A stretch of 64,000 bases of DNA, from assembly GCF_003473485.1 (NCBI RefSeq), contig NC_053043.1, positions 12,906,001 to 12,970,000 of the forward strand, in the 5' to 3' direction. This document shows positions 56,883 to 64,000 of this stretch, one piece after another. The notes beneath the pieces are model-generated. The model made no database searches and was not told where the DNA came from. It was given only the letters and a program-made list of their open reading frames with translations. Numbering within the stretch: position 1 is the stretch's first letter; every line of letters starts with the position of its first letter. The DNA is from Medicago truncatula (taxonomy: Eukaryota; Streptophyta; Magnoliopsida; Fabales; Fabaceae). The translations under genes and the position numbers were made by a program.

Positions 56883-57440
56883 AAACTTTTTTTTTTTTGA
56901 CAAAAATAAACGATATTCATTAATTCAAATTGATAGAGTACATCGATACAATACAAATCCAAATTCGCTAAAAACAAAAAGGATGAATCTGTGAACAAAC
57001 TCACAACATCCATGTTAATAGCATAAAACGGCAAAGTACCTATGCCTAAAAAATATGACTAATATGACTATATTTATTTCTCTGGAATACTCATGTCTCT
57101 AGATCTACAACGTTGACGACACCAAAGAAATTGTCATTGATCGGATCTGCACTTGCTCAAAGCTAATCTTTCAACCTGAATCAAATAAACACCGCACTAG
57201 GACGAGAAATCAAAAACAACACCGCACAAAGACGGGAAATCAAAACAAACAGAGTCGTTCCGAGACGACGAAATCACAAAAACAAACGAAAGAAAATAGA
57301 AAATATGTGAAATCACTTGGAGGGGTGATTTTTGGGTCAAAATTGACCCTAAATCACCCCTCTGAAAAGAAGAAGAAGAAGAAGAAAGGGGTGACGACTA
57401 GGGTTTGAGAAGGAGAGAAGAGAGAGAGGAAGAAAAGTGG
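56883..57440 (-). mobile_element. non-coding retroelement copy with poly-A tail (LINE-derived or TRIM-like)
   Basis: Read on the minus strand it starts near 57440 with CT-rich 'ctctctcttctctccttctc', contains 'aaaccctag', a 'ggggtgattt...aaatcacccct' inverted pair, 'gtgcggtgtt' twice, and ends 'aatatcgtttatttttgtc' followed by a poly-A tail (plus-strand T run at 56888). A related piece lies at 18900-19010. No reading frame is preserved. Confidence 0.5.
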
Positions 57441-58370
57441 AAACTTTTGAACACTCATATTGATATTATGTTCATAATATCTATTCCTCTTTCTCTCTCG
57501 ATTATTTTTAAAGAGAGAATAAGAAAAAGGAAATTACTTATTTACAGTGACCTACACACTGTGTATGCTGTTCAATACTAAATTTGGCTAAATTACGTGC
57601 CAACCAACACCTTTTTAATTGTTTTAAACGATGCCGTTTAATCAAAATTACATGAAGCATAGATTGAACTGTGTATATGTAAGTCTTGCCCTAAGAAAAA
57701 TATCACAAAAATTATCATAATTAATGGTTATACAAATATCATCCCACAACCAACTTTTACCCAAGTCAATAATGCCCCTTTAGCCAAAATTCCTATAGTT
57801 CGAAAATGAAATGTACATGTTCATTATATAATTGAGTAATTATTGGGGTCACTTTTGTTTCAACTCTAATCGCAAATCTCATTTCAGCTGTGCCTTTAGA
57901 GGAAACTAAGTACAAGGATAATTAATTAATTAATTAGGCTAACTGGTAAAGCGACACATCAAAGCCTAAAATCGTTCACAACTATCTTTCAACATGCACA
58001 ATATATATCCAGCATGAAAAATTTGATTTAGGAAATGCCACCAGACACATTATTGGCATTGTGAAGAACATAATTTTTTTTTAACAAGTTGTCAAGAACA
58101 TAATTGTCTAGATATGGCAATGGAATGGGGCGGGACGAGTTTTAAATTCCTCGTCCACATCCTTGTATACTTGTTATCATATCTATATGTAACGAGGATG
58201 TGAAATTGAACGGAAGCTTCAATGATGTTCGGTTTCGGCTCAATACCATCAATCACCACATTTTCAACCATCACTATATCTATTGAATAAAAATAACAGC
58301 GAAAAAAATTATAAAAAACTAACAAGTCTAAGAAAGGAAAAAAAAATGGCATCAAAATTCAAATTATGGA
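57441..58370. other. intergenic, AT-rich
   Basis: 'attaattaattaattag' at 57920-57936 is a simple repeat. The 87-codon minus frame at 58092-58355 has no recognisable domain. Confidence 0.35.
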
Positions 58371-58800
58371 CACCAACGTGAGTTAAGTCATGTTTCTCTT
58401 CTACCTACGCGAATTAACTCACGTTGAGCTCTCAAGGTGACTTAACTCACGCCTAGTTGGACCTATCCCATGATGACGAACAATGCAGAAAAACCAACAT
58501 AATCTAAATAGGTTAGATGATACATTACCTGATTTTTAACGTTTGATTAGCATAGAAACTTACTTCATGACGATTTCCAATGATTGGAGCTCAAACTTAC
58601 TTTTGGGTGTTTTGGAGGTGAAGAGGGAAAGAAGTGTGGAGTTGCAGAATTTGTCCTAAAACAGGTAATACATCGCAACGTGAGTTAACTAACCTTGACT
58701 TTAAATGTGACGTACGTCACATTGCTTTGCACGTGAGTTAACTCACATTGGGTGTACCGAACATGAGTTAACTTACATTGAAGTTATTTGTGATATATAG
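58371..58800. repeat. cluster of GTGAGTTAACTCAC-like palindromes, second locus
   Basis: Words such as 'acgtgagttaagtcatg', 'gcgaattaactcacg', 'gtgacttaactcacg', 'aacgtgagttaact', 'tgtgacgtacgtcaca' and 'cgtgagttaactcaca' recur through 430 bp. They are the same palindrome type as in the foldback element at 40271-40587, but I see no matching terminal inverted repeats here. Confidence 0.65.
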
Positions 58801-59347
58801 TTTCTTGTGAGAGTGAGCAAAATCACTTGGGAAAAGAGCAATTATCTTGAAATTTAACCAGACATGCCTATTAATATTATGCAAAATTTAGCTGGCATGG
58901 AGCCCAATTTTTTGTTTCACGTATGAAAATTGTTGTTTACACTTTGCAGAAAGTTAAGAAACACTATGAAATGATAAATTTAACCCCAATTTTCGTCGAC
59001 AGTTAACTACCGTCGGTTAAAATTCATTGACACTTAATCGTCAATGAGATTATTTTAATATTTTCTTGATGTTTCCTAGACTCCTTTGATGTGGGAACAA
59101 CAATTTTCTTCACGTATTGATTATGTTCGCAATTTAAATGTAAATGAGTACTTGTATTTGACTAGATCAATAAAGAGGATCAAGTGTTCTCATTCTCTTT
59201 TATAAATGGTGAGACAAACTATTGGAGTGCATACATAGAAAGTAATTTAGTACTTTGTCCTATGTTATGGGTTATCTCATGCTAGTTTAGTGTTGTGATT
59301 AACATGGGTAGGAGTATCTTTTTTACTTTGATTTTAATGTTATAACT
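58801..59347. other. intergenic
   Basis: 'gacagttaactaccgtcggttaa' near 59000 resembles words at 20711-20724. No gene is seen. Confidence 0.35.
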
Positions 59348-59457
59348 ACATCTTGCTGTTTTTTTTTTTTATCGGTATTCGAACCTTGGACCTTACATAT
59401 ATTATACATTGTTCTTATCAACTGAGCTAAGCTCACGGGGACACATCTTGATGTTTT
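59348..59457 (-). mobile_element. truncated SINE with 15 bp target duplication
   Basis: The body 59363-59442 read on the minus strand has 'tgagcttagctcagttgata' (A box) and 'caaggttcgaatacc' (B box), then an A tail. ACATCTTGCTGTTTT (59348-59362) and ACATCTTGATGTTTT (59443-59457) flank it with one mismatch. Confidence 0.8.
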
Positions 59458-60024
59458 AAAAAAATAGGAAAAATACTTGTTTTTTTCTTATATAAAAAAA
59501 GGTGGAATATATTTTGATTATAATTGTAACTAAATCTTGATTAATCATAATTTACTTTTTTTCCCTTATATTATGGTACCTTCAAGGCACAATTGGAGAG
59601 ATTAATTTTTTGAAGATTTGAAGCATATTTAAAGATTGCCTCTTTCAAATAGTAAATTTGTATATATGAAATGAAACTTCTTAAGATATACTTAAAGAAC
59701 TCATATCGTTTCATTTAAATTAGACGAATTTAATCTTCGGCAGCTACTTTCAACACAAATTGTGTTGTTATATCATTTTCAAAAGTTTGAATAAATAATC
59801 ATGATAAAACTAACCAACTGATGGACGATCTCAGCAGTGATGAGGAACGTTGCGTTAGGTCATAGGTGTGGTTGACGTACGAGGTTTCTTTTTAGTAAAA
59901 ATGAAATAGAGTCTAAGTGAGATTAGATGATGATGGGAAAAAGTGAATGCATTAAGTAGTATTTTTTGGTGAACTTTTAATTTTGGGCCTAATCACAAAA
60001 CGAGGAGGGATTATATTAGTAAAA
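59458..60024. other. intergenic, AT-rich
   Basis: Nothing recognised. Confidence 0.3.
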
Positions 60025-60235
60025 TGAGGAGTGGGTTAACATTGGTTCGATTCGGTTCATCGGTTTCTTTTATCTCAAAAATTAAAAACTGAGAACTGAA
60101 CCAAAGAAGTTCGGTTTAGATTGGTTCGGTTTTGTTTTGAACCGAACCAAACAAGGTCGGATACATTTTTGGTTTGGTTCAGTTTGGACTTTTGATTTCG
60201 TTGGTTTTGTCTGAACCACTCACACCCCTACTTGA
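60025..60235. mobile_element. hAT-like MITE of the GGTTCGG family
   Basis: It runs from 'gaggagtgggttaacattgg' to 'accactcacacccctac', with facing 'ggttcgattcggttc' and 'gaaccgaaccaaac' blocks. It is related in style to 7629 and 50605 but shorter. Confidence 0.5.
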
Positions 60236-61519
60236 AACCCACCAATCTCCCCCTCAGGTGTGAATTACCCACACAAGTAGCTTGATCCGCACAGATCTTT
60301 ATATTGCTCCTCCACCGAGCCTAACCAAAGTTTTGATACCATTTATTGGGGAAGCGTCGAGAGTGTTATTGAGCTAAGAGACTTCTAAAACCACTAAAAG
60401 ACTTCAACACAACATATTTATCCAAAATCTTAAGACATTATGTATATAAATCTCTTCTTTTATATATTTATCATTCACTCCATTTTTAATCGATATGAAA
60501 GTTTACCACTCACGTTTGACGCCTAATACATATTTTTTTTTTTAATTTGTATAAAATTCTCAAATGATTCACTATAACTATGATGCGAAGAGAGTAATTA
60601 GTTATTGGCTACTTTAGGCATATAAAAAACCCACAGTATTTCTTCCAAAATCTATTGAATTTGTCGGCAAGGAAGAAGACGATCCAAATGTGCAATATTA
60701 AGGTACTGTGGTTGAAAACTTACACCTTCCAATTCTCTCATATGCAAATAGTGGAGACCATATGGGGCAACCATCCAAACTAACTTTTTTTCTTTTTCTC
60801 TTTTGCCACTTTATTAATTTTTCTTGGAGTTTGATAGACATGCCATGACCCCTCCATGTGGTTTAGAGAAAGCTTTTAAATAAACTACATATATTTATTT
60901 TTCAAATGCTTGTCCTTTTCTTTACCTTAACTTTTGTTGTACTCACATGGCGCAGACTACATCAAAAGCAAATTTAGTATTTTAAAAATAATGAGAGAAG
61001 AATAAGTAGGAGGGTTGGTTTGCCAACATGGCAAAGAAAAGTGGTAATTAGTAGTAAAGATGATTTATGATGTTGGAGTGTGCCTTGACATAACACATGT
61101 GACTATGATTTTTTCAACGCCTATGTACCACCCTATACTCATAATTCATAACAAAAATATAGGTTCTCCTTCATTTTCGGTTAAGATATTACCAGCTGAA
61201 GGAGGCTTCAAGGAAACAAAAGGGAACAAAAAAAAGACCAGGGGGAGAGAACAGATGATGACCTTTGTATTAATTAGTAATGTATGGTGCCATTAACATG
61301 GTGTTGTTTTGGGTACACTCATTGGGTTTTTGTGTGTCAACAAAAGAAAAACAAATGAATAATTGAGTAACTAAATGATTGAAATCAAACGGTTAAATGA
61401 GCTCTCGTAACGATAAACGATATTCATGATAAACAGAGTTTGAATCTTATTTCTGGTTGATACAATCTTTTGATCATACTTTATTCATCTTTTGGTCGAA
61501 CTTTATTCTATGAGCATTT
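60236..61519. other. intergenic, no gene supported
   Basis: 'ctttgataccatttattgg...gaagc' near 60330-60355 resembles LTR-associated text, but no LTR pair is visible. The 78-codon frame at 61060-61296 has no domain. 61380-61500 is a SINE-like segment ('gttaaatgagctctcg', 'agagtttgaatctt'). Confidence 0.35.
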
Positions 61520-61645
61520 GTTAAAAGACACCAACTAATTTTTATGAAGGTGTCTTTTAACAATGCTATAACTAAAAAGTGAAAATCACATCTTGAGGTG
61601 TGGATTGCTAAAAGACACCTTCATGGTGGCTTCTAGCAAAACCCT
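61518..61645. repeat. two adjacent hairpin-forming repeats (AAAAGACACC family)
   Basis: TGTTAAAAGACACC at 61520-61533 is perfectly inverted at 61550-61563, with a 16-base loop. TTGCTAAAAGACACC at 61606-61620 is imperfectly inverted by GGTGGCTTCTAGCAA just after it. Probably a small MITE or its remnants. Confidence 0.6.
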
Positions 61646-64000
61646 ATATATATAACAACATATATAATTAAGCATAGTAGAAAAGTGAAAAAACATTTTG
61701 TTAGTATTTATAAAATGAGTCGGTCTTGCATAGACACGATCACAATCTTTATCTTCAGCCACAAAAAAGACATGTATTTAACCGAATCTATAAGTTGATT
61801 AAAATCTCTGTTGTTTCTTTCTTATCAAATAACCCTAACACAAATAAACCAAATCAAGTGCATAAAAGAACGCCTTGTTTTCGAGCCACATGCAAGAATA
61901 TCATAATGAAATAAATTTTTATTATTGTTACCAAGACCACCAAACGAGTTATGATTTATGAATGTTTTTTTATTGATCTACTTTTTGATGAAGGAATTAC
62001 GAATGTTTCTGGTAGAACTTCCAATAGCAATGAAGTCACAATAGAAATGATCAAGAGAAGCAATATCGAAGCAATCAAAAACCTTAATGTTTCAGTTACA
62101 TGGGACAAAGATTTCTCATCCTCACGACCACGTACGTTACCCACCCTAAATTTAAAACATGATAAAATAAAATAGATTTTTGACCCATGCTCCGCTCGGG
62201 TTTATCGTAAAGGGATTGACATACGAATAATAAAATGCAATATATAATAGGTAACGGTGAAAAAATAATACGTGATAATCCATAGTAGACAAAATAAAAC
62301 ACTTCATAAAATGTATGAAATCTGAAAATATGATAAAAGAAAATTCGGTAATCCTATCAATAATTCGGGTATATATAACCAAGTTTACATGAAAATTAGG
62401 GTAGCCGAAAAAAAAGTATAAAATAGAAGGCATCAAACGTGATCATTGATATGCTCATAGTTTCTAGGACAAACGTGCAACATCAAATAAGTGTAGAAAA
62501 TATTTTCTTAAAAAAAAAGGCAAGAGAATAGAAATAAAATTAGTGCGATGCATTTTTTTTTTTATGGAATTTATTAGATTAAATAATTGCAAACCTAATA
62601 AAACAAATGAGCGGAAAAAGATTAAGTTAAATTGTTGTAGACATAACAAAATTAATAAATAAGAGATAAACCAAAACGGTTACGCAATCTATTCTTTAAT
62701 TAATCTTTGTTCTTAAAGCTATTATAACTCACCTTTTGTATATAGTTGTGTAGTCATAAAGCACAAATAATAATTTGAGCCACGGTTGTGTGTCACAAGC
62801 TTAACACTAATAATAATTTGATGCTTAGTGGAGGTGGTATATTCTTATTTAATTATCATTATGTTTTGAAAGAGTTAGTGCTACAAGTTTGGTTCGACAC
62901 TTTAGTCTTGAAAGATCTAAATCAATTTCTAATTGAGGTATAATTAATAGTAGGACATGGCTGTCATGAACAAAAATTGCATGAATTAACAATAACATTA
63001 TCCTTCCTTTTCCTTTCATTTAACTAATGAAGAAAAGAGAGGAACAATCTAGCTAGGCAGCTCAACCAAAAAATATCTAGGCATCATTAATTATTTAATC
63101 AATTTCCTCCTTTAAACGTCACCTTAAATAGCTTTATTATTTGTTTTATGAAAAATAATAGAATTTTTTTTTACATATGTTTTACAATCATGGTGATGAT
63201 AAATGATCTTCAAGTGGATTTCTATTGTCAACAAGGGAACATACTAGCTGAATTAAGTCCATCGATTAGTATTTATAGGAAAGGTTTAGGGTTTTGACCC
63301 TTCAACCTTTAAATAATACTATAAAAATATTATTTTGGTGCAGTACTTTTCTTCTAAGTATACTCCTCATTTAAACTAGTGTATTTACACATTTATCTTT
63401 TTATAGTATTATTTAAATTATTAATTGAATGATATTAAAATATATAGAACTAATTCCACTAAAATAGGAACAATATTAGACACAAAATTGAAAATTATTA
63501 TGATCTTGCTTGCCAAAAATAATTGATCGTGGTATATGTTTTTTTTTAACAAGTTTTACTTATAAAAAAATGATGAATTCTATGATGAGGCCGTATTAAG
63601 TCCATCACAAGTGAACCATTATTTAAAGTCGTTAGATTAATCAAACTCACGCATTTTATTTTACACTTCTATACACTAGATCACAAATCTCCTTTTCTCT
63701 CCAAGCTTTGAACCACGAGCTAAACCTTCAATCAAAAAAGGCTTGCCGGTAAAATATCTATAGTCCGACAACCGACGAAGGTTCCTGCCGTAACCAATAG
63801 TAGAAAGTTTCATGTTGTTCGACAAAGCATGAGAAAATGGGTAATGAAGATTTGAGATACTCTAAGGAAGGCACGCTGGTTACTTCAAAAAAATCAATTA
63901 AAATTAATATTAGTTTACTTCATAGTACTATTACATTTTGTTTCGAAAAAAAAAAGTACTATTACATTTGTTTTGCACACTCCGTTCATAAAATTTGCTT
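61646..64000. other. intergenic, AT-rich, no gene supported
   Basis: The short frames (61726-61914, 61951-62175, 62152-62436) show no domain and have AT-driven composition. Nothing recognised up to the window end. Confidence 0.35.

Noticed and set aside
61951-62175. 74-codon frame
   Set aside because: No domain and no flanking exons; AT-rich composition gives such frames by chance.
1-64000. CRISPR array, phage, operon or organellar insertion
   Set aside because: No regularly spaced repeat-spacer structure, no prokaryotic gene layout and no plastid or mitochondrial genes are visible; spliced genes and plant transposons show a nuclear plant sequence.

Overview
The window is nuclear DNA of a flowering plant, most likely a papilionoid legume close to Medicago. 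I judge this from the AT-rich, intron-bearing genes, the plant-specific families (WRKY, C2/SRC2-like, invertase/pectin-methylesterase inhibitor, plant DnaQ-like exonuclease paralogues) and the dense load of small plant transposons and tRNA-derived SINEs. No bacterial, organellar or viral genes are seen, and there is no CRISPR array, rRNA gene or convincing tRNA gene.

Layout. 0-6.5 kb: a one-exon C2-domain gene (1779-2366, minus) whose tail looks frameshifted, and a one-exon secreted PMEI/invertase-inhibitor gene (4290-4877, minus), among short transposons. 6.5-30 kb: an inverted segmental duplication. The left arm (about 6.49-10.75 kb) and right arm (about 27.04-29.9 kb) each carry a 3'-5' exonuclease-like gene (9680-10360 minus; 27432-28076 plus). 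A third, more diverged paralogue lies between them (15440-16099 plus). All three lack the acidic residues of exonuclease motif I. The space between the arms is transposon-rich: a LINE reverse-transcriptase remnant, a run of SINEs, Mutator-type MITEs with 9-10 bp target duplications, a gene-fragment-carrying MULE-like element, and a structurally complete 3.7 kb PIF/Harbinger transposon (21121-24819) with intact transposase and Myb-like ORFs. 30-44.7 kb: a SINE with a perfect 17 bp target duplication, a LINE fragment, a three-exon group IIc WRKY gene (34582-36340, minus), nested Stowaway-like MITEs and palindrome-rich foldback elements. 44.8-50.4 kb: a six-exon prefoldin subunit 3 gene (minus) with several transposons in its introns and a nested pair of elements about 100 bp upstream of its ATG. 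51.9-64 kb: no gene I can support, only repeats and AT-rich intergenic DNA.

The host genes are unrelated single-copy loci (defence/stress transcription factor, cytosolic chaperone subunit, apoplastic inhibitor, C2 protein) and do not form a pathway. The most unusual content is the exonuclease-like trio: an apparently catalytically depleted family, duplicated in inverted orientation with its promoter, whose two duplicate promoters share an E2F-type site between two Myb/MSA-type AACGG cores. I found no clearly new biological system. The best leads are that trio, the intact Harbinger element and the palindrome-array foldback elements.
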